From assembly GCA_963781665.1 (NCBI GenBank), contig CAWAGA010000002.1, forward strand, positions 4,650,001 to 4,714,000: a stretch of 64,000 bases of DNA, read 5' to 3'. Of the stretch, positions 18,803-27,544 are shown piece by piece. Positions within the stretch are counted from its first letter, which is position 1. Each line of letters starts with the position of its first letter. The position numbers were made by a program, and so were the translations under genes. This DNA is from JAJYIW01 sp963781665. GTDB lineage: Bacteria; Chloroflexota; Anaerolineae; Anaerolineales; Anaerolineaceae. The notes below the pieces were generated by a model. It was not told the origin of the DNA and searched no databases. It saw only the letters and a list, made by a program, of their open reading frames with translations.

Positions 18803-19301
18803 AAAACGTAAAACCGGATTGATGGAAGTGGCTGATGGCGGCATCCTTTTTATGGATGAAATTTCATCTATGCCGGTCGACATCCAGGCCAAGCTCTTGA
18901 GGGCAATCGAGGACCATTCTTTTCGAAGGGTTGGTGGAACCAATCTCTTAAAAGTCGACGTTCAAACCCTGGCTGCATCCAATCGTAATCTGAAAAACAT
19001 GATCGCTAATGGCGAGTTTCGTGAGGATCTTTATTATCGGCTCAAGGTCGTCGACCTTCACCTTCCCTGCTTACGCGACCGCAAAGATGATATCCCCGAA
19101 TTAGTTGGGTTATTCATCCGTAACAACAACTCCCGCATGGGTATCAATGTGATCGACATTAATCCCAGAGCCATGGAAGCTTTAAAATCATATGACTGGC
19201 CGGGAAATATCCGCGAACTGTCAAACACGATCGAAAGAGCCATGTTGTTTAGCAACGGTGAAACAATCGAGCTGACCGATCTCCCGAATGAATTGCTCTA
19301 A
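18765..19301 (+). CDS. NtrC-like sigma-54 activator, C-terminal part (no DNA-binding domain)
   Basis: Remainder of the AAA+ domain in the corrected frame; the first in-frame start codon is ATG 18819. It holds GAFTSA (the sigma-54 contact loop, usually GAFTGA), Walker B GGILFMDEI, the SFRRVGG loop, FREDLYYRL, and the sensor II region SYDWPGNIRELSNTIERA. The protein ends about 25 residues later, at LTDLPNELL. The C-terminal Fis-type helix-turn-helix of NtrC is absent, as in Helicobacter FlgR and Chlamydia CtcC, which act without enhancer binding. Confidence 0.88.
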   Translation, partial: LFGYEAGAFTSAEKRKTGLMEVADGGILFMDEISSMPVDIQAKLLRAIEDHSFRRVGGTNLLKVDVQTLAASNRNLKNMIANGEFREDLYYRLKVVDLHLPCLRDRKDDIPELVGLFIRNNNSRMGINVIDINPRAMEALKSYDWPGNIRELSNTIERAMLFSNGETIELTDLPNELL

Positions 19302-19325
19302 TCGCCCGATCACATCTGATTGATC

Positions 19326-19342
19326 TGGCACAAATCTTGCAC
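19326..19342 (+). promoter_or_regulatory. sigma-54 (-24/-12) promoter
   Basis: TGGCAC (19326-19331), 5 bp, TTGCAC (19337-19342). GG and GC are exactly 10 bp apart, and the site matches the sigma-54 consensus TGGCAC-N5-TTGCW. It lies directly after the rpoN-kinase-activator operon and 36 bp before the next start. The predicted transcription start is near 19352. Confidence 0.88.
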
Positions 19343-19344
19343 AT

Positions 19345-19375
19345 AAACCTCCTGAGAATAGATATCAGGAGGTTT
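19345..19375 (+). promoter_or_regulatory. hairpin covering the Shine-Dalgarno site of the next gene
   Basis: A perfect 11-bp inverted repeat AAACCTCCTGA (19345-19355) / TCAGGAGGTTT (19365-19375) with a 9-nt loop. The right arm contains the AGGAGG ribosome site (19367-19372) for the ATG at 19378. The predicted sigma-54 start (about 19352) falls inside the left arm. It could instead be a weak terminator or a DNA operator. Confidence 0.7.
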
Positions 19376-19377
19376 TC

Positions 19378-19698
19378 ATGTTTTCTTCACCCCAACAATT
19401 CATCATGACTATGACCGGAGTTTTATTTTTTTCCGGCCTGATTAACCTTGTCGTCGGTGTGGTCATCCTTTCCAGCCAGGCAATCGGCCAAAATGTAAAG
19501 ACGATCGCCGCTCAATTGACCAAACTGGCACAAAAAGGGATTTCAGAAGATATTTCTGGCCTGGTAGGGAATGCATCCTCTCTGCTTAATGCGATGAACC
19601 AATTGGTCCGATCAACTGCTGGCATTGGGATATTCTTGATTGTCGTGAGCTTCGTTTTGTTCGCGGCTTCCTACGGATTGATCACGACGATCAGGTAA
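19378..19698 (+). CDS. small two-helix membrane protein, first gene after the sigma-54 promoter
   Basis: Protein of 106 aa with two hydrophobic helices (about 8-32 and 80-103). The 45-residue region between them is amphipathic and helical (NVKTIAAQLTKLAQKGISEDISGL), probably a coiled-coil loop. No known family is recognised. AGGAGG lies 5 bp before the ATG. It is the first gene under the -24/-12 promoter and is followed after 73 bp by the giant TPR gene, so it may anchor that system in the membrane (inference). Confidence 0.75.
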   Translation: MFSSPQQFIMTMTGVLFFSGLINLVVGVVILSSQAIGQNVKTIAAQLTKLAQKGISEDISGLVGNASSLLNAMNQLVRSTAGIGIFLIVVSFVLFAASYGLITTIR

Positions 19699-19771
19699 TA
19701 ATTCTCAACATTGCTTTTGTGGCCAACCCGAGGATGATCTCTTTTCTCCAGGCCTTCTCAAAGGAGTCATT

Positions 19772-21694
19772 ATGCCTTCTACCAGCTTTTTCTTGCAACT
19801 AGCGCAAAAATTCACGGAAGATGCTTGCAAATCGATTATCAATGGTTTACGACAAGATAATTTAATCTGGAATTGCTTCAATGATCAGACGTTTTCAGAC
19901 AAAATAATTGCGATTGCAGATCACGTCGATCAATGGAACCCTGGCTTTCTGGCTGCGGCGGCAATCGCACCGGAAATCTCAGAGAATGAAGTTGATTTGA
20001 TCCGATCTAAGCCGTTAGATCCCGATCTTCGGCAAAAAGCAATTATACATTTTGAACAAGCATTACTTTCCGAAAGGCAACCCTCATCACTTGAAGAAGC
20101 TGCCTGGATTGCATTAGCCCTTAAGGAGCGCCGCCGCCTCAAAGGCTCATGGCTCGGTATTCGCGAAGAATTATCAATGAAATCCCCTGAAACCTCAATT
20201 TCTCTTTTCGATATTTGGGCCACCCCAATCGCGTGTGTGTACTCGATGTCGAATGATTCTCTGGATTTTTTGAAAGCTTTGCTTCCTCCAAAGAACGCCT
20301 CAGATTCCAGCGATTTTATTCGCTTATGCATGCATGCAATTTTGAGTTGTCCACTTACGCCTGAAAGTCAGGTTGATCGAATTGTTACGTTGATCAACGA
20401 CCTCCCACCTGATACCCAACTTAAATTCCTCGACCAGTTGACTGATTGGCGCCGAATGGAACTGGTCGAACGGACTGCGAGTTCGTTGCTCAGGGGTGAT
20501 TCGTTATCATCCTATTTCTTAGATCTCAACTTGGATGGGGTAGAAGATTTCTCTCATTCATTCAACGGAGAAAAGAAAATTGAAGATCCTCTGCTGGCAA
20601 AATCATCTCTCCAACCAATAGAAAAGCTACAGCAGCTATCATCATTTTACCGTTATGCCGGCCAGGTCAACCGAGCCATGGATGCGCTCACATCGGCGAG
20701 AGATGCCAACCGGCGCCTGGAGGCCAGGCTTGTTTCTCAAATCGCAATGATAGCTGATGCTAACCAGGATTATTTTCATTCAATCAAATCGTGGGATCAT
20801 GCATCTCGTTTAGCTCCTGATTCAATGATCGCCAAAGTTAAATTAGCGAGTTCAAAAATCGCTGCAAACCAATATTCAAGCCAACAAGATGATTTTCCCG
20901 AACAAGATTCAAGCAATATTGGCAAAATCGCAAGAATTAAGATCGCCCTGCTTGCAGGTGATCGTGAAAAAGCAGTGTCCTATGCACGCCAATTAGTAGA
21001 TCAAATCGTGAAGACAAAGAATGGCCAAAACGGAATCGACAGCCTTCCGCATCCGGCAGAATTGCTGCATATGTTACTTGAACTGAACATGGTCAAAGAA
21101 GCTGTCAATTTGGCTCAGAACCTGATAACCCAATTTTCGATCGATCCCAGGTCGTTGAAGTTGGTAATGAAGACTTATCTGCAAGCCAGGAAATACGATG
21201 ATGCAGTTAAAACCGGATTAATGGCTTCGATGAGTTTTCCTGCAGAAATCGAATTACATCGTTTACTCTCGACCGCCTTTGAACATTCCGGTAACCTCGC
21301 TAAAGCACTCGAAGAACGCCAATACATCATTGATGGATCAGAAAACCCACAGGTTGAAGATCTGCTAGCTCTGGCAGCGATTGCCTTGAAGACCGACCAG
21401 ATTGAAAAATGTGTAGCTACGGCTAAGTCAATCCTGGAATCCGATCCCGATAATGGACAGGCTCATAATCTATTAGGCAAAGCAGCTTTAAACCAAAAAG
21501 ATGGCACAACTGCGATCAAGCATTTTAACCAGGCTACAATGCTGATCCCTGAATGTGTCGAGCCCTGGATGGGATTGTATCGGACATATGAAGCGTCCGG
21601 AGAACTCAAAAAGGCCTCGAAACCCTACGTTTGGCATCACAAGCAGTTCCGCAATCGTCCCAGATCCAGTTTGCGTTGGGTGAATCAAGTTTGA
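19772..21694 (+). CDS. giant TPR protein, N-terminal part (frameshifted)
   Basis: First third of a protein of about 1848 aa that continues to 25317. SD AAAGGAG precedes the ATG. Residues 1-280 are alpha-helical without clear TPRs (an opening like SFFLQLAQKFTEDACKSIINGL). After about 280, TPRs begin (QLSSFYRYAGQVNRAMDALTSA, AHNLLGKAALNQKDGTTAIKHFNQA). The reading frame slips at 21614-21616: GGCCTC lacks one C compared with the GGCCCTC needed to continue as KKALETLRLASQAVPQ. The last 26 residues (SKPYVWHHKQ...) are therefore out of frame. No signal peptide or enzyme motif is seen. Confidence 0.8.
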   Translation: MPSTSFFLQLAQKFTEDACKSIINGLRQDNLIWNCFNDQTFSDKIIAIADHVDQWNPGFLAAAAIAPEISENEVDLIRSKPLDPDLRQKAIIHFEQALLSERQPSSLEEAAWIALALKERRRLKGSWLGIREELSMKSPETSISLFDIWATPIACVYSMSNDSLDFLKALLPPKNASDSSDFIRLCMHAILSCPLTPESQVDRIVTLINDLPPDTQLKFLDQLTDWRRMELVERTASSLLRGDSLSSYFLDLNLDGVEDFSHSFNGEKKIEDPLLAKSSLQPIEKLQQLSSFYRYAGQVNRAMDALTSARDANRRLEARLVSQIAMIADANQDYFHSIKSWDHASRLAPDSMIAKVKLASSKIAANQYSSQQDDFPEQDSSNIGKIARIKIALLAGDREKAVSYARQLVDQIVKTKNGQNGIDSLPHPAELLHMLLELNMVKEAVNLAQNLITQFSIDPRSLKLVMKTYLQARKYDDAVKTGLMASMSFPAEIELHRLLSTAFEHSGNLAKALEERQYIIDGSENPQVEDLLALAAIALKTDQIEKCVATAKSILESDPDNGQAHNLLGKAALNQKDGTTAIKHFNQATMLIPECVEPWMGLYRTYEASGELKKASKPYVWHHKQFRNRPRSSLRWVNQV

Positions 21695-24600
21695 AGTCCG
21701 GTTACCCATCGGAAGGCTTACCCTATTTACGCAAGGCTTTCATACTTGACAAAGTTGATCCCCAGATAGCTCTCAAATTGAGTGAGACGCTTTTTGACCT
21801 CGGCCATTTTGAGGAAGCAAACCAGGTCTTGGTCGAAGCTCGTAAAGTTAATCCGCAAGAACAGCCCCTGGCCTTCTTGCACGGACAGGTGAACCTGGCT
21901 CTCGGGGATAAAAAAGCAGCAATGCTGGCATTACTTAATGGAATTCCCACCCATATGACGGATCCAAATCCTGCGATATTACTCGCCCAAACGTGCAAAA
22001 GTCTCCTTGATGAGGAAAATGCCTGGGATGATCCGATGGATACCGGGAGCGCAAGCGGAAATTATGCCAATGTCGAGCAAATAGGCAAAATTGTCGACGC
22101 TCTAAAAAGAGCTGTAGAAATAGATCCACATAACGCCGAAGCGCAAATACTTCTGGGAGAACTCTCATACGTATCGGGTTCATTCCAGGACGCTTTCAAT
22201 ATTTTCTCGAAGATCATCGAAGATAATAAAATTGCTGATTTGGATTGGTTATCTCGGCTGCGTACCGGGCTGGGTAAGGCAGCAATAAAACTTGGACAGA
22301 TCGAATTTGCCATCACCTCCTTACGAGAAGCAGCTTCCGCTAATGCGGATAATGTAGCCATTCAAAAAGCACTAACCGATGCGCTTATCGCCGCAGACCT
22401 AAAAAAAGAAGCGCTTCAAACCGCTAAATCTATACTTCAAATCACCCCTGATGAATTGGACGATACTATCTGGTTCGCTCACAAAGCGTTGGCTCTCGGC
22501 GCTGACCAGGAAGCAAGGGATGCTCTTAATCATGCTATGCAATTGGCCCCTGATAACGCTACGGTAATGCTCTGGTTAGCGAAAGTCTATCTCGAATCTG
22601 GAGATAAAGATACTGCTCGTACCTTGTTGGTACAAATCGCAGCACTTCAAGAAGCGTCTATTGGCAATTATCGGAAAGCGGCCAACTACCTTACCCAGAT
22701 AGATGAAATAAACGATGCCATCACTTGCCTCGAGAAAGCAGTTCAGAAAGATCTCCATCCATCCTGGGATCTCTACGTTGATCTTGCTATGGTTTACAAA
22801 CAGGCAGGCAGAAATGCCTCCGCTCTGTCAGCCATTGAGAATGCTGCCTTATTGAACCCGGAAAATGCAGAAATTTGTGTTCTCCATGCAGATTTATTAG
22901 CCACCCTGGGTAATGACATTGCCAGCCTGGATTGCCTGAACCATGCCATGGAAATTGTCCGGGGAGAACAAGATAACCGTAAAAGTGAACAAGTTCTTGA
23001 AAAAGCTGGATCAAAAACGCCTGATTTGACGAAATGGGTTACTGTTTCAGTAAATGAGATATTGACTCGAATTGCAAAACTTTTGCAATATACCGGTCAG
23101 TTCTTCCAGGCCTTGGCGACATCAAAAGAAGCAGTACAAATTGAACCTGAAGATATTCAAGCTCGAAGGCTTGCTGTTGAGTTAGCCTTCGGGCTCATGC
23201 AAGACGAAGAAGCGCTGGCCTTATGCCAATCTTCTGATTATTTGGAAAAGTTTACGAAATCAGGATCACCTGCCTCGTCACCCAAATCCGATGAAACAGT
23301 CTCACTGTTGGCGTTATTTGCAGAATTACTTCTCGAACAGAACCAAACCGAAAAAGCAGGTGGGGTGATTTCGGAAGGGATGAAGCTCGCGCCAGACCAT
23401 CCCCACTTATCTGCCGTTCAATCAGAACTATTTGTCAAAACCGGTGATACGGATGAAGCCATTCGTAGTATCGAAACCGCAGTTTCTCAATATCATGTCA
23501 ATAAAGTTGCTGAAGAAAAAACCTCTTCGTTTGAATCCAATAAAACCGCTAATCAACAGTCAATTTGGACAATGCTTGCAATAGCTGATGCAGCTCTGGC
23601 ACTCGAACAGTGGCAAACAGCGAACTCGTTCTACCAGCTTGCAATTCAAACTGAACCGCGATTACCCCGGCCTCACCTGAAAATGGCTCGCGCACTTGTC
23701 ATCATGGCAGAAAACCAGGATATTTGCCAGGAGCTGAACATCACAGCCCACGCTCCAGGCACAGAATTACTTGGCGACAGCAGTTTCCACCAGTTCGAAA
23801 GCGAAATTACATCCGCAAGCAGATTTTCGGCTTCTCCAGAAGTTGGGTATTGGGATCACCGTGGACAGGCATTCTTCGAGCCATCGGTCAATTCCATTCA
23901 CAACCTGAGGCAAGACCTTACCAAACTGGATGACATGACAGCCCTGGTTGGCGTTTTTCGTAGGATGGCTAATCCTCAAGGTGCTAAAGAAGCGGCTGAA
24001 TCCGGGCTAGAAAATCCACATACGCTGTTCCAATTAGCTCTTGCGTTGCGTTCCTCAGACCCAGACATCAGTGCTGAGATAAGTAGAAAATTGGTGGCAG
24101 TGGATGCAAATAATCCGCATTTCAATGCTTTACTAGCGCAATCGATCCGGAACGATCCATTGGAAGCGCGCCAATTCATCGAGAAAGCTCTAGAAAGTTG
24201 GCCTGATGAAATCGAATGGCATAAACTGGCAGCCAGATTATGCGCTCAGGCAGGAGATCATTTCTCCGCTGTTAGCCACTGGCAACAAGTCGTAGACCTC
24301 AATCCTTCGGATGCTTCTCATAATGTCGCGTTAGGGAAATCCTATCTGGAATGCGGTGAATATGAAGATGCCAGGTTGAGCTTTGAACAGGCAAGCCGCC
24401 AGGATCCAGACTTGGTCAGCACATGGAAGCTGTTGGGGCAAACTTATTTAGAATCTGGAGATATCGAGAAAGCCGTCCAATCGATCGATTACGCTCTATC
24501 TCTTGACCCAGATGACCGGGAAGCATCCATCCTCGATAGCCGGATCAAGCTTGCAAACGGCCAACACGAAGAAGTAGTCCAAAAAATTCAAACAGAAATG

Positions 24601-25317
24601 GAAGAATTCCCAAATGACGCTGAAACGGCGCTTATTTACGCTCAAGCTCTTAAGCAATCGGAAAAATATGCCGAAGCCCTCAATGTCCTCGATCAAGTGC
24701 TGCCGATGGTTGGCGATCCATACCCATTACAGTTGGAACGGGCAAGGATTTTAAAGCAAACTCAAGGCAATGAAGTGCTTCTCCCATCTCTGTTGGAATT
24801 GACCAATGCCCATCCGGACCGCCCCGAAGTGTTGGCTTTGCTTGCCAAGACATTTTCCGAATTGGGACAGCTCGACGCAGCCGAAAAAACAGCTCAGGCT
24901 GCCTTACGGTTAGCGCCAGATCAACCGGACATGCACCTCTTGTTAGGTCATATCGACCGTGCGAAAGGCCAACTCGACCAATCCGTTTACCATCTAGATG
25001 TTGCTATTCGAAGGATCCCTTCTCAAGTTGATGCATATCTCGAACTAGGCCTGGCTTACCAGGACCGGCGAGAGCATCATCAAGCCCTCAAGACCTACCG
25101 GCAGGCGTCACAAATTGCCCCTGAAGATTTTCGTCCCTATTACCAGGCAGGATTAGTTTTGCGTGAAAGCAAAGATTATATCAAAGCAAAATCCATGTTC
25201 AGGCGGGCTGCCCGGCTTGCTCCAACCGACGTCAATGTAAAACGTCAGTTAGGTGCTGTAATTACTCTAAATCTGGTCCACAACCCACAGGAAGCAATGA
25301 TATCCCATGAATACTAA
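21616..25317 (+). CDS. giant TPR protein, C-terminal part
   Basis: Continuation of the same protein in the corrected frame; the first start-like codon is TTG 21631. About 1230 residues are almost entirely tandem 34-residue TPR units, with recurring W-x-x-L-G, A-x-x-x-Y-x-x-x-G and A-L-x-L-x-P patterns (for example DLVSTWKLLGQTYLESGDIE and PDMHLLLGHIDRAKGQLDQ). These would form a long superhelical scaffold for protein binding. The stop overlaps the start of the TPR-peptidase gene by 11 bp, so the two are probably co-translated and may interact. No catalytic domain is seen. Confidence 0.82.
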   Translation, partial: LETLRLASQAVPQSSQIQFALGESSLKSGYPSEGLPYLRKAFILDKVDPQIALKLSETLFDLGHFEEANQVLVEARKVNPQEQPLAFLHGQVNLALGDKKAAMLALLNGIPTHMTDPNPAILLAQTCKSLLDEENAWDDPMDTGSASGNYANVEQIGKIVDALKRAVEIDPHNAEAQILLGELSYVSGSFQDAFNIFSKIIEDNKIADLDWLSRLRTGLGKAAIKLGQIEFAITSLREAASANADNVAIQKALTDALIAADLKKEALQTAKSILQITPDELDDTIWFAHKALALGADQEARDALNHAMQLAPDNATVMLWLAKVYLESGDKDTARTLLVQIAALQEASIGNYRKAANYLTQIDEINDAITCLEKAVQKDLHPSWDLYVDLAMVYKQAGRNASALSAIENAALLNPENAEICVLHADLLATLGNDIASLDCLNHAMEIVRGEQDNRKSEQVLEKAGSKTPDLTKWVTVSVNEILTRIAKLLQYTGQFFQALATSKEAVQIEPEDIQARRLAVELAFGLMQDEEALALCQSSDYLEKFTKSGSPASSPKSDETVSLLALFAELLLEQNQTEKAGGVISEGMKLAPDHPHLSAVQSELFVKTGDTDEAIRSIETAVSQYHVNKVAEEKTSSFESNKTANQQSIWTMLAIADAALALEQWQTANSFYQLAIQTEPRLPRPHLKMARALVIMAENQDICQELNITAHAPGTELLGDSSFHQFESEITSASRFSASPEVGYWDHRGQAFFEPSVNSIHNLRQDLTKLDDMTALVGVFRRMANPQGAKEAAESGLENPHTLFQLALALRSSDPDISAEISRKLVAVDANNPHFNALLAQSIRNDPLEARQFIEKALESWPDEIEWHKLAARLCAQAGDHFSAVSHWQQVVDLNPSDASHNVALGKSYLECGEYEDARLSFEQASRQDPDLVSTWKLLGQTYLESGDIEKAVQSIDYALSLDPDDREASILDSRIKLANGQHEEVVQKIQTEMEEFPNDAETALIYAQALKQSEKYAEALNVLDQVLPMVGDPYPLQLERARILKQTQGNEVLLPSLLELTNAHPDRPEVLALLAKTFSELGQLDAAEKTAQAALRLAPDQPDMHLLLGHIDRAKGQLDQSVYHLDVAIRRIPSQVDAYLELGLAYQDRREHHQALKTYRQASQIAPEDFRPYYQAGLVLRESKDYIKAKSMFRRAARLAPTDVNVKRQLGAVITLNLVHNPQEAMISHEY

Positions 25318-27544
25318 ATCTACCCTCACCTTCTTTTCTAAACCAGTTAGCCGTAAGGATTTCATCCGCCTCATCAAGGCAGCTCTGAGCATATCTGAGT
25401 ATCGCTTTGCCCGCCAGGCATCCCTGGATTGGCTGGCGAGTTTTCCAGGCGATCTCGAGCTGTCTCTGATTTTCGCTAAAAGCCTCGTCGGTGAAGGAAA
25501 ATTTACCCAAGCGATACCAGTTTTAGAGAAGCTGTGTTCTCTTGATCCGGAATATGAAGACGCTTTCAAATTATTGGATGAAGCGCAACAATCCTATCAG
25601 GTTTTAAATTCTTCAGTCAACCGTAAGGGTGTTCGTTCCGGATTGAAATCAAACACAGCACCATCGATGGAAATCCCTGAATGGAAACTCAACTATTTTG
25701 CCAGCCAGAAAGCATTAGTGGACCAGGCTTACGAGGATGCGGAAAGATTAGTTCAAAAAGCGCTTGTTGCTAACCCGGCATCCCCCATTCCTGCCATCCA
25801 CCAAATGAATATCTTTCATAAAAAGCATGATTTCTTGACCACCCAGAATCTTGCAGAAGTCTACCACCAGCGCTGGCCCGAATGCCTGCAATTCACGCTT
25901 TATCTTACCGAATCGTATCTCCGGTCTGGAGATGAAGCCCGGGCTGTATCGTTGCTTCACCATTGCGTTGCGCTCGATTCAACCGGCCAGGTTGTAAAAC
26001 GTTTATGGGGGATTAACCATCCATATAAGAATCTTTGGCCTGAACGCATGGAAATAAAATTCTCCGTCCCTATCCCGGCGAATGTTGCGATGGTCATGGG
26101 TTGGAATCAGCTCCAGCCAGGACCAACCGAAGGGGAAGATGGGGCAAAATTAACCGAAACGAACCAATCAACCGTCCCCCAGGTTGACTTCTCGATAAAC
26201 GATATTGCGTCAAACCTATCTGAGAAACCCGGCAAAGAAAAGGAATTAACGAGTGACGTGCCAATTGACTCCCAGGTAAATCCTGGCAATCGATCTTCTG
26301 AAATGGAAATTCATCCACCTATGGTGAATCAGAAAAAACCGCTACCGGAAGACCTTGCATCCGTACAAACTGAGTTTGCCAAAATAGCCAAGAGGATAAA
26401 ACAACCGCAAGTGGGCCAATCCGATGGAAGGTTCCCGGTTTTTGTTTTGCTGTCTTCCCGGACCGGACTTGAAAAACAATACGGCGCCCAAACGACGAAT
26501 GTACTGGATCTTCAGATGAAAAATCTGGCGGCCTTGATCCAAAAACTTCCCGGGTGGGAATCGATGGTCTTCTGCCCGGATGATCCTGCAATAACTGCAG
26601 CGGTAGAGATCAAGCCTATTCTGGTCAACGATCCCTGGAAAATTAAATTAAGCCTGGCCGATTTGGATAATAGTCTCAGTAAAAAAGGGCAGCGGATCGG
26701 GGCCATCCTGATCGTGGGGGGACCTGAGGTCGTCCCGTTCCATCATTTACCCAATCCAACAGATGACAGCGATCCCGATGTCCCTTCAGATAATCCTTAC
26801 GCCACTTCCGATGAAAACTACTTCGTCCCTGAGTGGCCGGTGGGACGTTTACTTGGAGAAGCCGGATCCGATCCTGGAATGCTTTTAGAAGGACTGAGGA
26901 AATTAACAGCTGATTATACGATCAAAGCAAAACGCTATCAGAATAAGAACGTTGCATTACAGTTTTTAGGCAACATGAATGCAGCAGTTAACCGGTTGTT
27001 GAATTGGATCAAGCAGGGAAAAATCTATTACAGTTTTGGATACTCAGCCAGAGTGTGGCAAGACGCCTCTTCTGAAGTATACAAAACCATCGGGCAGCCG
27101 AAATTATTGATGACTTCTCCCCCGGTTTCGTCAATTAGCGGATTTGGCAACGGTAAATTACCCGCTCGTCTGGCGTATTATAACCTCCACGGCATTCAAG
27201 ATGGCCCCGAATGGTATGGACAAAAATGCCCCGAAGAGCCAGAAAGCATACCGGATTATCCGGTTGCCCTAAGCCCTAAAGATATCCAGAGCGTTAAATC
27301 CATTTCAGAGATTATTTTTAGTGAAGCCTGTTATGGCGCTTACCTGAACAACCAAAAGGTTGATGATTCGATTGCTCTTAAAGTTCCTCGCTTCGGGAAC
27401 ACAGGCATTTGTCGGATCAACGTGTGTATCTTATGGATCGGTCACCAAACCATTGATAGCTGCCGATTTACTGGCACAGGGTTTTTGGACCTATTTGCGG
27501 CAGGGCCAAAGCGCAGGTGTCGCTTTGCTCAAATCAAAAATTGA
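25307..27544 (+). CDS. TPR protein with C25/caspase-like peptidase domain, main part (frameshifted)
   Basis: About 908 aa after repair. Residues 1-215 are TPR-like (FIRLIKAALSISEYRFARQ, PEYEDAFKLLDEAQQ). A linker of low complexity (about 255-365) leads to an alpha/beta domain starting FPVFVLLSSRTGLEKQYG. It carries GAILIVGGPEVVPFHHLPNP, H628 in YYNLHGIQDGPEWYG and C675 in IIFSEACYGAYL. A His-Gly and a Glu-Ala-Cys at the ends of adjacent strands, 47 residues apart, is the clan CD (gingipain C25, caspase, CHAT) dyad. The frame is lost at 27380-27382, where one extra A follows D-S-I-A-L-K. The family call is from motifs only. Confidence 0.78.
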   Translation: MNTKSTLTFFSKPVSRKDFIRLIKAALSISEYRFARQASLDWLASFPGDLELSLIFAKSLVGEGKFTQAIPVLEKLCSLDPEYEDAFKLLDEAQQSYQVLNSSVNRKGVRSGLKSNTAPSMEIPEWKLNYFASQKALVDQAYEDAERLVQKALVANPASPIPAIHQMNIFHKKHDFLTTQNLAEVYHQRWPECLQFTLYLTESYLRSGDEARAVSLLHHCVALDSTGQVVKRLWGINHPYKNLWPERMEIKFSVPIPANVAMVMGWNQLQPGPTEGEDGAKLTETNQSTVPQVDFSINDIASNLSEKPGKEKELTSDVPIDSQVNPGNRSSEMEIHPPMVNQKKPLPEDLASVQTEFAKIAKRIKQPQVGQSDGRFPVFVLLSSRTGLEKQYGAQTTNVLDLQMKNLAALIQKLPGWESMVFCPDDPAITAAVEIKPILVNDPWKIKLSLADLDNSLSKKGQRIGAILIVGGPEVVPFHHLPNPTDDSDPDVPSDNPYATSDENYFVPEWPVGRLLGEAGSDPGMLLEGLRKLTADYTIKAKRYQNKNVALQFLGNMNAAVNRLLNWIKQGKIYYSFGYSARVWQDASSEVYKTIGQPKLLMTSPPVSSISGFGNGKLPARLAYYNLHGIQDGPEWYGQKCPEEPESIPDYPVALSPKDIQSVKSISEIIFSEACYGAYLNNQKVDDSIALKVPRFGNTGICRINVCILWIGHQTIDSCRFTGTGFLDLFAAGPKRRCRFAQIKN

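Noticed and set aside
16164..19301. Programmed ribosomal frameshifting as the reason for the split ntrC-like gene
   Set aside because: The run is only AAA with no slippery heptamer or clear stimulator, and unrelated genes show the same kind of shift.
19772..25317. TPR array as a possible DNA tandem repeat or CRISPR-like region
   Set aside because: Repetition is only at protein level (34-residue TPR); no direct DNA repeats with spacers are seen.
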